DNA from: Strongylocentrotus purpuratus
Taxonomy: Eukaryota; Echinodermata; Echinoidea; Camarodonta; Strongylocentrotidae
Assembly (NCBI RefSeq): GCF_000002235.5
Contig: NW_022145609.1
Span: 32,527,301 to 32,591,300 of the forward strand
DNA length: 64,000 nucleotides
Reading direction: 5' to 3'
Shown: piece by piece, positions 35,738-50,172 of the stretch
Layout of the letters: each line of letters starts with the position of its first letter
Position numbering within the stretch: the stretch's first letter is position 1
Program-made: the position numbers and the translations under genes
The notes under the pieces: generated by a model
The model's input: only the letters and a program-made list of their open reading frames with translations
Told to the model about the DNA's origin: nothing
Databases searched by the model: none

Positions 35738-36118
35738 GCTGACATGTTAAATTAGAGTCTGTGCCTGCAGACTACTCATAATCCTAAATCTGCCTACAGT
35801 AATGGATGGCTTTCTCCCAAGTGCCATCCATTTGCATACAAAACTCTGCCACCGAATAATCCCTCTTTGTACAGGTATGATATGCAACGTGCAAGTGACT
35901 GAAAATATGACTATACCAGTAGCAGAGTTTTACGCTTATTTCATCTTTCATTTATACATCATATTCTATCTGAATTGTATTTTATCTTAAAATTATTTTT
36001 ATTCATTTATTCTTTATTATTCTATTTATCTATTTATTGATGTTTACATCAACTTACAAGAAGGGTTTTTAAGCATTTCAATCAAAAACATGGATAATTC
36101 TACCTTAAAATGGATGTA

Positions 36119-36142
36119 ACCCCCCCCCCCCCCCCCCCCCCC
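36119..36142. repeat. Poly-C run; CT-rich block to 36434
   Basis: A run of about 22 C, followed at 36290-36434 by CT-rich sequence. Confidence 0.9.
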
Positions 36143-37355
36143 AATTATGTACATTTTCTGTCAGAAAGACTAGGCTATAACCCAATCTTTGGAATTAAAT
36201 TAAGTTTATTTAAAGTTTATAAAATACATCCATTCAAAAATACTACTGAGCAAGCAGGATAGACATTTCTCTCACAAAATGCTTTCATCCCCCCTTTTCT
36301 CTCCCTCTCTCTCCTCCTCTTGCTGTCTCCTTTTTTGTTCCCATATACATAATCATCTCCTTCTCTCTCTCCCATCCCCCTTTTTCCCCTCTCTCTTTTC
36401 TCTCTCTCTTTCCCCCACCCCTCCTCTCTCTCTTGAATGATATACATGTACCATAGGGTAATACCTCGAATAGGTGGCATAACAAAAATCATTTGTTTTA
36501 CAACCAGAAAACAACTTGTAATTCTATGGCGAAATTATATATTTAGAAAACAAAGGAATGATGCAGCAACATTTTAGTGAATGAAATATTAAAATGAACA
36601 ACAACAAAAAACCATCGCTGAGCTGTTAAAAAATAAAGAGGTTGAATCAATGGCAGTGCAGTATGCTATGTAATCCTGTTCCCACTCTAGAAATAGAATT
36701 TTACCAATTTGTTTGCAATAAAACAGACAATGGTTTGACAATATGATATTGGAAACTAAATCTAGAATTGAATGAAACCAATAAATATTGATTCCATAAC
36801 TAAAGCTGAAATTGATTTTTCTCAGGAAAAAGGCATTTGTGAAGTCGAAGGAATGCAGTGAACCGTAAGCGCTGTATGGCACACTGACTCTGTAAGGAGC
36901 ATCCAAGTTGAGCATGCATTGAAACAGTCATCTACTGTAATTAAAAACGACCCCCTTTCTCTTTGATTTTCTACCTTTGCAATAGCATCAGATAAAGGAT
37001 CCTTATCATCATTAACTATTTGATCTCTTTGATAGATTCATGAAGTAATCAGATATGTTTGGAATATAATATACTTTCCTAAATAATGCTGTGACAGCTA
37101 TTCTAGAGTTTCAGTCTACAGCAAATGAATAGCTAAAGATTACAAGGTTCGTAAACTATGCTGGTGAAATGCATATGATCATTAAATCATTTTTTCGGCT
37201 AGAGGTCCCTCGCAATGCTTAGAATGCGCCTTCATAGAAGGATGTGTCATGGGAATATTTATGGTATGAGATTTTTTCAGAAGATAACGTGTGTGTTGGA
37301 TCAAGTTACTCCTGCATCTCATTCAAATCATCAAACTGATTCTGAAAGGGTTTAA

Positions 37356-37740
37356 AGGGAACCGGTAACTTTGTCTTAGATCCTTTTAAAAAATCCTTGA
37401 TTTAGCTCATGCTGCAAAGATAGTTATAAACCTTTAGGTCAGTCAGGAACCCCATGACTTTTACAAGCCGATCGCCTGTCTGATTATCAAAATATTTATG
37501 ATTGAAAATCAAAATCAAATTTTGCGTTTGCCAAACAGTTTTCATAACACTACAGTCTATTGCGGAAAACAAGTATGGTAAAACCGATCACTCAAAGGTT
37601 TTTACTTTTTTGAGGCACTTCTTGATCATTTTGAAGAGCAATTTTTTTAGGGCTTCAGTATATGACACCAACACCATATGACAGACACTGACAACACGTG
37701 GGGCCGTGCATCTCAGATTAAACATTGTTAAATGATCCCT
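37356..37740 (+). mobile_element. TTAA-flanked MITE, family D, copy 2
   Basis: 385 bp, flanked by TTAA at 37352-37355 and 37741-37744, opposite in orientation to the copy at 4639-5021. Terminal inverted repeats are short (aggga). It is non-coding. Confidence 0.82.
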
Positions 37741-38080
37741 TTAAAGGGATATCTGTCTTCCTAACCTGAGTTAATGGCTCAATCCACCATTTAAAATTTT
37801 AATTGTATCTGCCTAAGAATTACAGATAACTGATCCTCCGACCCTGCATAAAACCCTCCTAATAAAAGCTTTCCATCTCAATAAATCAATTTCATTTGAA
37901 ACCTTGAACTCAATGCTAAGTGCTTTTCTGATTGTTAATTGAATGAAACATTTTGTGATGAAATTAGGAGAGCAAGGTGAAACTATGATTGAAAATGAAG
38001 GTTGGGGCAATATATATACATGTACAAATGTCTAAATTGAGTACCTTAACCCAATAAAAAGCAGTTGCATGCCTATGCTG

Positions 38081-38240
38081 GCGGGGGGGGGGGGGGGGGG
38101 GGGGGGCTCCACAAATGACAGCCCCCCCCCCCTCGAATGGCAAACAAAAATTGAATAAAGATAGGAGAGGGAAAGAAAGGGAGAGGGTAAGGCAACATGA
38201 GAAGAAGATGATACCTCCTCCTCCCCCCCCCCCCCCACCC
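38081..38240. repeat. Poly-G run with facing poly-C runs
   Basis: About 26 G at 38081-38106, then C runs at about 38122-38132 and 38222-38236. The facing runs could pair as a G:C hairpin. Confidence 0.9.
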
Positions 38241-39387
38241 CCTCAATGGCTGCACACAGCTATGCCATGGTTAACAGGCATTGGACTTTTTACTGTCACT
38301 TCATTACAAGACCAACATCAATCTTCTAAATTTGCCTTCAACATCCTTAAGCCAATGCCCAAATAAATATACTCGTACATCATCTGGCAGTTTTCCCTTC
38401 ACTGGTGTAAAGCACATTTTTGTCCATATCCCTATCATATTTTGTTGATTTAAAATTGAATTTTAATTTGATAAATTCCAGAAAAACTCACTATATTTAA
38501 AGCTGCTATCTGCAGAGCTGTTTAAGAGATTGTGAAGCTGAAGGTGGTGTATGCAGAGGTGACATTACCTAATTTATTTCCTAGTCATGTCATAACCACC
38601 CCAGCCTCCAACCTACATGAATGTATGTAACTCATCATTGAATGAACAATCAATTCTTCAAGACTCTCTCATCCTCTAATTACTCATACGGCACATGCAG
38701 AATGCAAAACGATCGAGGGAGAACTCAATGGTATTTGCTGAACATGTAAATGATGTTGAGCAATGCATGCATCATTAATTTTGACCCATTGAACTTATCG
38801 AACCAGAAAAGTGAAATATGAGTGAGTAGCGTGTATATCCCATAAACGCACCCATCAGACTATAGGCAAATTTGCTAGGGTGCTGAGGATTCTTGCACTA
38901 GTATCAACTTTCTGGTTTCTAATCTTGACACCGTAAATGTAGTGAAAACATAAAATCGTAATAAAAATATACTTGATAAGAAATAAAATCACATGTAGTC
39001 CATCTAGCTAAACAAATATTTGATGGGTGAAATTACAGTTGTCTGAATATTGGTTATTTTCAGAATTCTCTGTAGGGCTGCAGCCAACCCTCCCCCCCCC
39101 CTACTTCTACCTTGTAGACCCATGCTTCAGAGCGTACACAAACTACATGTATTGGTGATTCAAACACACGTTATGAAAAGAAATCATTGGATCTCTGACT
39201 CAAGATAAATTGGAAATTTGAAGAAAAAAAAGTTATCATGATATTGCCAGTAATCAGAGGACTAAACGTGCAAAAAGAATCATCAGAGGCCAGTGCTTTG
39301 TTGGTGACAGTAACAAGCATACAGGATTGTACAAAAATTCTATGATAATTCTACTGTACACAACAGCCGCAGTTCTAGAATTACAAT

Positions 39388-39541
39388 GGGGGGGGGGGGG
39401 GGGGTGGGGGGGCTTCTTGGGATTCATTTTCTCACATACCTTGCTTAAATTTACAAATATACCGAAGGTTAGATTTTTTAATTTTTAATTTATTTATTTA
39501 TTTAATTTTTAAATTTGTTTATTCTTTTTAGTATTATTATT

Positions 39542-39587
<46 letters not shown>

Positions 39588-39620
39588 TTATTATTATTAT
39601 TATTATTATTTTTTTTGGGG
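39388..39620. repeat. Poly-G, (TTTA)n and (ATT)n cluster
   Basis: A G run at 39388-39412, (TTTA)n at about 39545-39585 and (ATT)n at about 39586-39610 are followed by another T/G run. Confidence 0.9.
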
Positions 39621-40914
39621 GGGGGTAGGGGTTGAGCCCCCTAGCCTCCCCCCTCCCCTCTAGAAATGCTATTGACTGACAAGGGTAATAGAAGCATATA
39701 CTGTTTTTCAAAATGAAAAAAAAACAAAATGCTTTCGTCCTCCCTATAACCACCCCTAGGATAGTGTTCAGTTTAAATGTCACTCTACTTAAACTAGTGT
39801 AATCAGTACCTGCTTATAAACTGTGATCAAACAACATTACACTTTTCTCTACCTTCTGCCCTGAAATTTATCAGCATTTCACCAATTTATCCATTTCCAA
39901 GTCAAAAATTAATTAGGTCACTGGGGGCATTATTGAGTTTGGCAGAGCTGCAATATCTAAACCTTGAACTGTGAGCGTTTCAAAACATCTATATACCATA
40001 AAGGGTGTGCGTGTGTGTGTCGTCCGCTGATTAAAATCATATCTAATTGAGCTTTAGAAATAGAGGCCTTGAATTAGTGTCAGTCTCAGTGGAGGGAGAA
40101 GGTCAACAGCGAGGGCTGATCTCTGAAGGTCATAAGGGTCCACCCCCTGCCCTTTGTGTCAGAGCTCTGCTGCATTTTATTTGGACCCCCCCTTTAAAGT
40201 TTGATTTGATTTATTTACCAGCAGGCAACAGTAATACATTTCATACAATGATGTTCCCATTTGAAGAGTTGAGTTCCCAAAGGAGCTGAATCCATTTTTG
40301 AAACTTCAGAGAAAATCGAAATCGTTTACCAGATTTTGTACACGCATCTATGGAAAAGTGATATTGAAAGGTGCATTTATTCATAATTGCTCCCAAAATT
40401 TAGGTAAATAATGTTCTTGAAAGATGGGTACTTAGGTGAACAATGTTCTGATATCAATAACTCAATTTTCATCAGAAGTGGATTTAGCTCCATTTGGAAT
40501 TAAAGTATAAACTCTTCAAATATACAAGAAGAGAAACTATTGATTGATAAAATGGGCCAGAGTGCTTGTACATCTTTATTATCTTCCTTTCATTTATTTT
40601 TATTCATCAGAATTAATAAGGGTAATACTGTCAATCCCCCCCCCCCCCTAACAAAAGGGAAAATTCCCCTTTTAATCAAATTTGAACCCCTTTCATTAAT
40701 ATTATTATTTAATTTGTATTTGGCAAGAAAGAAAAATACTTAGAGAATTAGAAAACAGGCAATAGAGCAAGTATAGATAAAAGATAATACAACTAATAAT
40801 AATATAATTTTAGTAATCATGGTATAAGCAACCTTTGCTTTTGGAATGCAGATGATGATGATCAATGATAATAGCACCAATAATATCAAATAAATATGTT
40901 TGAATATGATGATA

Positions 40915-41140
40915 GGCTTATACTTATCATTATTATTGTTACTATTATTATCATTATAATTATCATCACAATCATCATCGTCTTCATTTTCATCATCATT
41001 GTTATTATATTATCAATATTGTTATTTTATTATTATTATCATTATAATTATCATATATTATCATCATCATTACCATCATCATCATCATCATCATCTTAAT
41101 CTTCATCTTAATCTTCATCTTCATCATCATCATATGACAT
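40915..41140. repeat. (ATT/ATC)n trinucleotide tract
   Basis: About 220 nt of ATT, ATC and CAT-type triplets on the + strand. Ile/His-rich open frames here are artefacts. Confidence 0.9.
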
Positions 41141-41339
41141 ATCCACAGAAAGCATTATACTTGGGCCTATATATTCCCAAAGTCTGAAAATCTGCTCCAA
41201 CTGGTAAAGCTGCAAACACCCTCAAAGGCTCAAACAATGTGTAGGCAGAGCTCGAGAATGGGTGTTTGCGAGGCTCGGAAGATATAGGCTTATCACTGAC
41301 ACAAAAACAAAGCAAGCCAATTAACAAGAACAACAACAC

Positions 41340-41480
41340 CGAAGTGACGTAATATATTCGTCCCTGATCAAGTCAAGGTGCCTAATTACGAACCACGTAC
41401 CCGCGCGCCGCCCTACGTTCCGGGCCAAGACATTGGCGCCGTCCGCTGACGAAGAATGAAGACGTGTGCAGGTGGGTACA
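41340..41480. promoter_or_regulatory. GC-rich islet with CRE-like site, possible promoter
   Basis: tgacgtaa at 41345-41352 precedes a CpG-dense stretch (cgcgcgccgccc) unlike the AT-rich surroundings. On the + strand an ATG with five codons runs to caggtgggta. This could be a transcription start; the direction cannot be decided. Confidence 0.22.
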
Positions 41481-42235
41481 TTTATTTACAGTTCAATAAT
41501 AACAAGACACAAAGAAATGACATACCTTAGATCTTAGACATGAAAATGTTTCATGTCCACTAGCCATATTCGTCTATTTATATGAGGTCACTAGCTGGTC
41601 AGGCTTTCGATGTATTTAAAAATAACGGAGAATACGCAGCCTAGATCAAGCCCAGGATTTCCAGACACACCTGCGCTGCTGTCGCTATACTTTGCTGTAA
41701 CTGTGTTAGACCATAGACGAGGCTAGGTAGGCATGCAGTACACATAGGTTTCGTTTCTTGGGGAATCTTGGGGAGATCTTTAGAAGAAAAGAAAAAAATA
41801 AAATCAATATTCAAGAGCACTCATCTGTCTACCGAGAGAGTAGAGTGAAAAGAGATGGCGCTATACTACTTACTCCCAAATTCCCACATTGACTACTGTC
41901 AAACCCGTCACGAAAATGTCGAAAAGAAAAGAAAAGAAAACACGAAAAGAGCAATCGGGAGAACGAAAGGAAGAGGGGAGAGGATAAGATAATGAGATGG
42001 TAGGACCCCTCCCGCATCCTCGTCTAACTCTAAACAAGGCCGTTGTTAATTCACATTTTATTATCCGAGTAAGATCAGTGCCGACTCCCACCCCGCACCC
42101 GATTTCATGGCCCTAATTCAATGAATGGACAGACATAATAAATAAACAAAAACTAGAGATACATATACAATAGTGTTTTTTTTTCTTGAATTATTTAATA
42201 TCTGTTAATATTAGAACGCTAAACAGATCGAGAAT

Positions 42236-42238
42236 CTC

Positions 42239-42289
<51 letters not shown>

Positions 42290-42419
42290 CTCTCTCACTC
42301 ACTCTACCTTTCACTCTCTCACAGACACAAGTCATACACTTTTTTTTTATCTCTCTTCCCTCCCCTTCTCTAAGTCTCTTTCTCCCCTCATCTCCCAGTT
42401 TCTCTTTCCCCCACTCCTT

Positions 42420-42488
<69 letters not shown>

Positions 42489-42550
42489 TTTCCCTCTCCC
42501 TTTCTCTCTCTCTCTCTCTGTCTGTCTGTCTGCCTGCCTCTCTCTCTCCC
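42236..42550. repeat. CT-rich microsatellite with TCTG/TGCC end
   Basis: Blocks of (CT)n at 42242-42278, 42421-42455 and 42460-42520, then (TCTG)n and (CTGC)n. Confidence 0.92.
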
Positions 42551-42559
42551 CCTATAATT

Positions 42560-44661
42560 ATATTGTTTATTTGAATCATGTTCTATTGATGTAAATCAAT
42601 CAATATGAAGCTCGGATTTATTATTGATTCGATATGCCTATAACACCCCAAAGTTTATTAAGGTCTGTTTTACACAAAATTAATCACTAAGTTCATCACT
42701 GGCGACACATAGGCACCCTGATTAGTGCATTGTGTTGAAATGGCTCGGTCTGTTCAAGTGAATCAATATTAACATTACTGTGAAGCAAAACATTGCTGCT
42801 AGTTGACATTATGAACATTGTGTATGCTCAGTGTTTGTTTTGATATGTTTTCTTTTGTTTCTTTTCTTTGTGTTTCTTTGCTTGTATTGTTTATTTTTAA
42901 AACATTAATCTGCCCCCCCCCCCCTCTACCCTCCAACCGCCCCTAATTCATTCTTTCTTAAAATCTTGCGTTCACCTTTGTAATACCACATCTAAGTCAC
43001 TCATGAATATTCATTATGCTATATTTATATTGTTTAGTACCTGAATCAATATGACATCATAACGGACTATTCGTATCCGTATCCGTTTTCCATTCTCGTC
43101 GCTAGCCGATCGATGTCCAAACTATTGATCACTTTTCCAGACGATATCTTTAGAGCAAAATGTTCAATCGATGTGTGCTTCAGCGGAAATACGAGACAGA
43201 CGGCACGCACCTTAAAGGCTTAGTATTATTACATGTATTTGTATTTCTGTTGGATGTTGTTTGTTTGTTGTTGTTTTTTTGTCTATCTGTTTGTTGGTTG
43301 TTTTTTTGTTTTATTCTTTTCCTCAGAAATTGAGGTGCTAAACATGAAAGGAAAATGTAAAGCATCAAAAACAAAATGGTGTAGTTTAACCAATGTTCAA
43401 TTGTTTAGAATGCAAGTTTTTCATCAAACATAAATTCAAAAGGTTGAATATAATTTATTTAGCATAAATTTAATGAAGTTGCAGAGTCCGGTTTACGAAT
43501 AGCCACTGAAGAGTCCAACTAAGAATAGTAACCATAATGATAATGTGAATGGTATATGCCTTAGAATGCATTGATTTAATTTCAATTTATATTTTCACTA
43601 CAAATTTTGTTTTCCAGAAATATTTCATTTATGGCGTGGCTAAGTCTGTCTGTACTGATGTTGTTTTAATTTCAATTACTATTTTTTTAATTATATTTAT
43701 AGGGGCAGATTTTACCACTGCCTACTGTTACTTTTTAGAGCTGGTTGTTCCTAACTTTCTTTAAGATTTAAGTAAACAGTCGTGTACATTTCTTGTGTGT
43801 CGTAGTTTGTCCTAAAATGTATTATAAAAAAGAGCTGTGAATTTTGACCCCCGTATTACCCACTGAACACTATTCAATTACAATCATTGCCAGGTATAGC
43901 GCCATCTACGGCAAGACAAAATCGAAACAGCAACAACAAAAATAGAAGACAGCACATAATAAGCAAAAACGAGCTTCGCCTGGCGGGGGCTACTATTTTA
44001 AATTCAGAGTCAACTATAATAGAAAGAATTATTCTAGAAAGAAAAATAAAATTGAAAGAATTAAAAATGCAAATCCAAGGCTGTATAATTCGTACGTGGA
44101 ATATATAATGCTATAAGAAGTTATTATCCTTTATAAATTTCCTTAAATCTTCCTTCCGTAAAGCTTATAAATACCGAGAAAAAATTATGCGTAACATAAT
44201 TTATATATTGACGAAAAAATAGTGGGCATTCAATCTAAGAAACATAATTATCCCGTCCTGAACTGCTTGATCCACGGAAGTTTATCAGTAAACATACGAG
44301 CTACCCGCGTAAATGATGCCGTAATTAAAGCCAAGTCTGTCTGGTTCTTCCGGAGATAATAAGCTCATTCTATGAAGTATTAATGAGCGGAAAGAGTCCA
44401 CCATAAGTTTAGTTTTCAAGAAAATGATGGACGATATAATATTTTCTTGCAAGATGATTTAAAACGAGGAACCGTCCTAATCTCTTTAGATAAGCATTCC
44501 CCGAGTTCTGAGGCATGGTATGTCCTTCCCCTTCTGATGATGTTTTCCAACTTTTCCTCGTCTAAATATGTTTCTTCTTTTCCTTCCTCTTAGTCTTAAT
44601 CCTATATCTTCTTTCCTTCTTTTTTCTAATTCCGATGAGATTAGGAGAGGATATAAGATAA

Positions 44662-44700
<39 letters not shown>

Positions 44701-47700
44701 GTACATATGACATTTGCATTCATTCATAGGAAACAGAGAGGGAGATAAAGGGATAGAGATACATTTTGTACCAATTAGAATGACCTTCTTCTTCCAGACG
44801 TTATTGAGCTGATGAACAAGGACAGACATAGCGATGAAACTGTGTTATTGTGTCGTAGATTCAGAATTCCGGGAAGTCTACATCTAGGTATAGAACAAAC
44901 GCATTGAGAGCATGGTGGAATTTTACAGATATACTTGAATTGTGTGTCGTACTGGAGTAGTGGCGTACTGGCGCGCCATGGCGTAGCTACCAGGAGGCAG
45001 AGGGCACATCGAGTGGTGAAGCATGAAAAAAGAAAGAAAAGCCGAGATATATAAAAGAGAGAAAGGGAACGTGAGAAGGGGGGGGGGGGGGGGGCGACAG
45101 AAGAAAACGCCTGGATCACCTCCCGTACCCTCAACGTAATCAGCATGATAAATAGCCTTGTTAATATTCATTTCATTTTCGTGCCCCCCCCCCGTTGTTC
45201 CAGTGCCTTCTCAATGGTTGAATATACGCTACGCCACCGTCGGGGGGGGGGGGGTGGGGGGCTGATCCGGAGTCAAGCCCTCTATCACGTTTGTTGTAGG
45301 TTCCAGGGTTGAAGTTAGGAATTGACAAGGTCTATAGTACAAGAACTTGAAAAAAGAGAATGCATTATAAAGCACTGAAAACATTATCAGTGGAGGATTT
45401 AAAGGGCCAGAACCGGTTTGCACCTCTTTCTATAACGCAAACTTTAATTAGCTATACACACAAAATATGCCCCTCTCCCCCATTCTATTCTTGTGCTCAC
45501 TCCAAAAAGCGCCCGAAAAAGTAAAACCTCCTTTTCGCTTGTCCGGTAATTTTCGAGAGATTTTGCACGTCGCCCCCACCCTCTGGTAATACATTATACA
45601 AATGATATGGAAATTATTTCGTATCAACATCATCATCAAGATGTTTATGAAAAGAAACAACCCGACCAAATTTAAAAAAAAGGAAGAAGGAAATACACAT
45701 TTTTTTCTTAAAGGAATTAAAAAGTATGAAAGCCAGACCTGGATGTTTCCTAGAATTGATATAAAGCAAGGTCCTATCAAAACCGAAAGGACGCTGAGGC
45801 GCTAACAATGATAAAAGATTACTTAGGTTGGGTCTACAGCCATTGTGGCGATTCTATAGGTTGAGGAGATATGGGGGTTGGGTGCGAGGGTGCGAACGGT
45901 CGTGTCATCTAATATGTTCACTTCTTTCTCCCGCTTTTTGTTTGGAAGAAAAGGGGAGGGGGCATTCGATGAGGAAGTAGACATGTCACCCCCCCCCCCC
46001 CAAAAAAAAAGGTACTGTGATTTGCGTCACACCTCCTCTAATGATTCCATTTGTAAATTAAATGCTACTGACAAAATGATATTAAAAGAAGAAAAACAAC
46101 AGCGAACAATTAAAACGTTTGTGCTGGCGAAAATGAGACAACCGGAGCAATATGAAATAACAAAAATGACATTAATAACAACGAAAAAATAAGAGTAAAA
46201 CATGACAACAACAACAACAACAACGAACTATTACAAAGATAACAAAAAATGATAAAGGTACCTCTAGATCATAATTGTAAGGTTTGCGAATGTAGACTAC
46301 ACCGATAGCATGATGGAGTTTTCCATTCTTGGAACTCATCAATAATATCATGAGATGACCCCGAATTTTATAAAAAGTGCGTGTATCTCGAGTCTAAGGT
46401 TCTGCGGGCGATTATTGCAATTTGATATTCTAATGAGCGGCAAATATAGCTTTGCGAACAGAATCAATAATAACTGACTGAATAAAATATTCACTACTGC
46501 AGTGCAGACTTTTAGTTAATACAAAATTAAGAATTTTAAGTGAAACAGACATTCTCAAAATGTTTCAAGCAAGATTGACCAAACTGGTATTTGTTTCAAT
46601 AATTACTAGACTAGTTTTTTTTTTTAAACACAAGGTTACTAATCAATTATCCTTCGTTTTCTACGTCCACTTTTCAAAGAAAGAAGCAAATATGGTGATA
46701 ATTATTAATTTTAGAAGAAAAATTTCACTTATATTGTTCGTGTTTTTTAATAAGCGTTGTCCACAATATCTTGATTAACTATTGTATTCCTCAAATTCAC
46801 ATTGGAAAATGGTATTATATAGTACATGTTTTTTTAACACTCTTTCGCCTTTTATCATGTTTGTGTTAACGAAATGGTTAATTTGATTTAATTTGATTAA
46901 TTATAATTTTTGTCAGCGGCTGTGGCGGTTCCTCACACATTGGCATGTTTTCCACTTCCCCCTGTTATTATATTAATTTCATAGTTTCCTGTTTTTTTTT
47001 TGTTTTTTTTTGTAGGTTAATCTTTCAATCCAAATCCGCCCTTATTGACAGTCACCACAGGATGGGCGTGGCTTGGCACATCATCTTTAATAATATTTTT
47101 TTCTTCAGAAAGGTATACCAAACAAACACCATTTCAATCTCCTAAAACCTCATGTTGGCCTTGTGAGATTATCACGATTGGTCGGGATATAATGATTTTT
47201 AGTTATTTTATGAAAGATGTTATGAAGACATCAATTTATTAAAGAGGAAAAGTAATTAATCTAAGATTCAACTAGGCCTATATCTACCTCACATAAAGTC
47301 CGAAGTGTATTATAACGTATACAACTTCCAAATACGTTCATTTGCACAGAGGCATAACATGATATTATGCTCGAAAGGGGGCTGATGCGGTTTGCCCGAA
47401 TAGCACATTTTCGGCCTGTATATTTTGCCAGTGAGCAAAAGATTCAACACTTATTATTAGTTACAATGTACCTTTAATCATCAAAATATATAAACACGAA
47501 ATAATGATAATAACGAAAAATACAAACAATTGACTGCCCAATACGAGTTGACTATTGTGGGGAGGAAGCTCCAGCACATGCCTCCCCATGTGCGTGTTGT
47601 CTGCAGGATTTTGATTACAGTAGCAGACTACCTTTTGATTTCTGTTTGAAATTAACGAATCATTTACCAGATTTAGTAGAGATCTTTAATCGTGGGGGGG

Positions 47701-48220
47701 GGGGGGGGAGATTCTATTCGTGCCCCCCCCCCCCCTCTTCGAAGCCATTTCCAAATGACACGCCAAAATTAGGGGTAGAGGGAGGGGGAAAGTGCCCCCG
47801 TTTACACCTCTATAGCTAGCCACTGCCCCGACCTGTTCGTTTCGAGAGAGAGAAAAATCATACATCGTGACTTTCGGAGAATAACATTAAACGAATGTGA
47901 TAGTGCTGCAGTACTGTGCAGTACACACTGTTGATAAGATATATTCATGCCCCTCCTCCACGCATGCGCCTTTCGACGCTGTCATTTTGTCATTAATGTA
48001 ATTCTTATGTGAATAACGTGGAGGGACTTGGCCGGTACTTTTCCATTGCATCCTAAACGTGTTCAATACATCGCCCTACCTATATCACCAATTCATCTCT
48101 TCTATTTTCTCTTTCGGTTTTCATTCTTTTTATCTTATCCCATTTCCGGTTTCCTTGCCCACTGAGTCTTTATCACTCGCCCTCTTTTGATAATTCTTTC
48201 GGTACCTTTCAATCATTCTT
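42560..48220. other. No gene recognised
   Basis: Mostly AT-rich single-copy-looking DNA with G/C runs (42914, 45079, 45185, 45241, 45990, 47694, 47725). Short complex segments near 44260-44480 and 46260-46480 could be conserved non-coding DNA. A cgcatgcgc (NRF1-like) lies near 47961. Confidence 0.4.
44664..44698. repeat. (GA)n microsatellite
   Basis: About 34 nt of pure GA. A G run also lies at 45079-45094. Confidence 0.9.
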
Positions 48221-48222
48221 TC

Positions 48223-48223
<1 letters not shown>

Positions 48224-48258
<35 letters not shown>

Positions 48259-48367
48259 CCTCCTTCTCCCTCCCCTCTATGATTTTTCTTTTTGCCTCTA
48301 ATCTTGCTGTCGATTTCCCCCCTTGTTGTTTCTCGTTCCCGTCCTCTCTCTCTCTCTCTCTCTCTCT

Positions 48368-48410
<43 letters not shown>

Positions 48411-48490
48411 CTCTCCCTCTTTCTCCCACTCCCCCTCTCCCCTCCCCCTCGCTCTCTTTCTCTCGATCTCCCTCGGTTTCTCCCCGTCTC
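48224..48490. repeat. CT-rich microsatellite region
   Basis: (CT)n at 48228-48253, 48343-48367 and 48376-48407, with C runs and CT-rich linkers. Confidence 0.92.
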
Positions 48491-48910
48491 TCTGCATTCT
48501 ACACACAAAGTGCTTTGAACTACTATCCGGTAGTACCAGTTGGTTTCGCCATCTCATTCATACTGCAAACGAATGGCATTTAAGACACATAAATACCAGC
48601 TTAATGTTTCCGCTTTCGCATTCGATAGACTCTCAAATCATCATCATAATTCATGCATCCGTCTTTCAGCATCAACAATGAATACATTATAATATGCCGC
48701 TTTATCTTGTGTATAGGTTATTGTAGGTAGTTTTAGGGGGTGGGATAATATTGTCTTTAATTTTCCATTGACTCAGAATGTTCAAGCCTAACTATAATGA
48801 AAAAATACAGAAATTGTATATTTTCTTTTGAATGTATTTTTCATACCGGGCAACAAAAAGTAACGGAATAAAAGTTATTGAGATTAGTTCAAATTATTTT
48901 CTCCCCTTAA

Positions 48911-49440
48911 AGGTACTATGTCCCATTTGCAGGCCCCAAAAAAGAAAAAGTTAAATTCCAACTGCATTTGAAAGATAATACTAATTTAGAACTTCCCTAA
49001 AAAAGGTGGGGCTTGAAAATGTCTTCAAGTGGGAAAATAACGACTATTAGTTGTCCAATCGACTTTAGGGCTATAGAGCCCAAAAGTAATAGTCTTGGTT
49101 TTCAGACAATTGTACCGAATGGTCATACGTTTTATGCTGCGCAAAGATTCAATCAGTTTAATCTTGGCCATCACAAGAAGTTATTAATGTAGACAAATGC
49201 TCATGAACCCTTTACAACTCTTTTCATGTATGTTATTACCAAAGAAGAAAAAAGCCAGTCAGTCGCTCAATAGTGTCTGGCAGGGAAGTCTAGCAAGTAA
49301 ACGGGTTTCCATGCATTATTTGAATATGAGGACACTGCTAACGTTTAAATTTCACAGATAGGACATACATGACAATTTATTTATAATACCTGCAAAGTTC
49401 TACAGAATTTGAAGTTGGCTGCAAAAGGAACATAGTACCT
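48911..49440. mobile_element. TTAA-flanked MITE, family H
   Basis: 530 bp with ends aggtactatgtccc and ggaacatagtacct, an inverted repeat of 14 bp with one mismatch. It is flanked by TTAA at 48907-48910 and 49441-49444. The interior is non-coding. Confidence 0.85.
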
Positions 49441-49929
49441 TTAATCAGCACTGCACTCCTCATGAAATGTATCGAATCATTCCAAGATAAATTGGAATTA
49501 CTAGGCCTATCCAGATTTAATGATCTCAAAAGAATACACAAAAAGAGGGGGAGGGGAGTCGGCTAAGGTTGAGTGAGGGGGGGGGGGGGGCTGCAAGGTT
49601 AAGTTTTACGATACGGGCAAGGACTGAACTACTTTCAGAGAAAACTTACACTTTGGGTCTGATTGACCTTTATGAAATATTCACGTTTCCGGACTATGAT
49701 GAGGGTAATTATGGAGATAGACAGCGCACTTCATAAATGGATTAATACTGGGTGTGAATAATGAGTAGCATAATTTAAAGTCTCACCTCCCTGGCATAAT
49801 AGATAACGCATCGAATTTGTGTATCCACTCACGTTCCGCATCCCGCACCACTAGCTGTGAAATAGGACGTTTTGCGCCATCTACGTCAGAGGCAAACGGG
49901 TGATAAAGAATGTATTATTGTGGTGTGGA

Positions 49930-50172
49930 ATGGGGGGGGGGGGGGGGGGGTGGTGGTGGAGGGCCAGAGGAAGGGAAACGGGGTGGGGGAGATGTCTGTA
50001 AACAAGTCCTGAATTGGGGGGGGGGGGGTGGTGGAGGGCCAGAGGAAGGGAAACGGGGTGGGGGAGATGTCTGTAAACAAGTCCTGAATTGGAGGGGGGG
50101 GGGGGGGGGGGTGGTGGAGGGCCAGAGGAAGGGAAACGGGGTGGGGGAGATGTCTGTAAACAAGTCCTGAAT
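49930..50172. repeat. Three-copy minisatellite (75 and 83 nt) with variable poly-G
   Basis: Each unit has gagggccagaggaaggg, aaacggggtgggggagatg and caagtcctgaatt, preceded by a G run whose length differs among copies (about 12-20). Unit starts (gggcc) are at 49961, 50036 and 50119. Confidence 0.92.

Noticed and set aside
41130..41339. 69-codon frame on minus with a signal-peptide-like start
   Set aside because: Only the hydrophobic start is suggestive; the rest matches no family and no splice partners were found.
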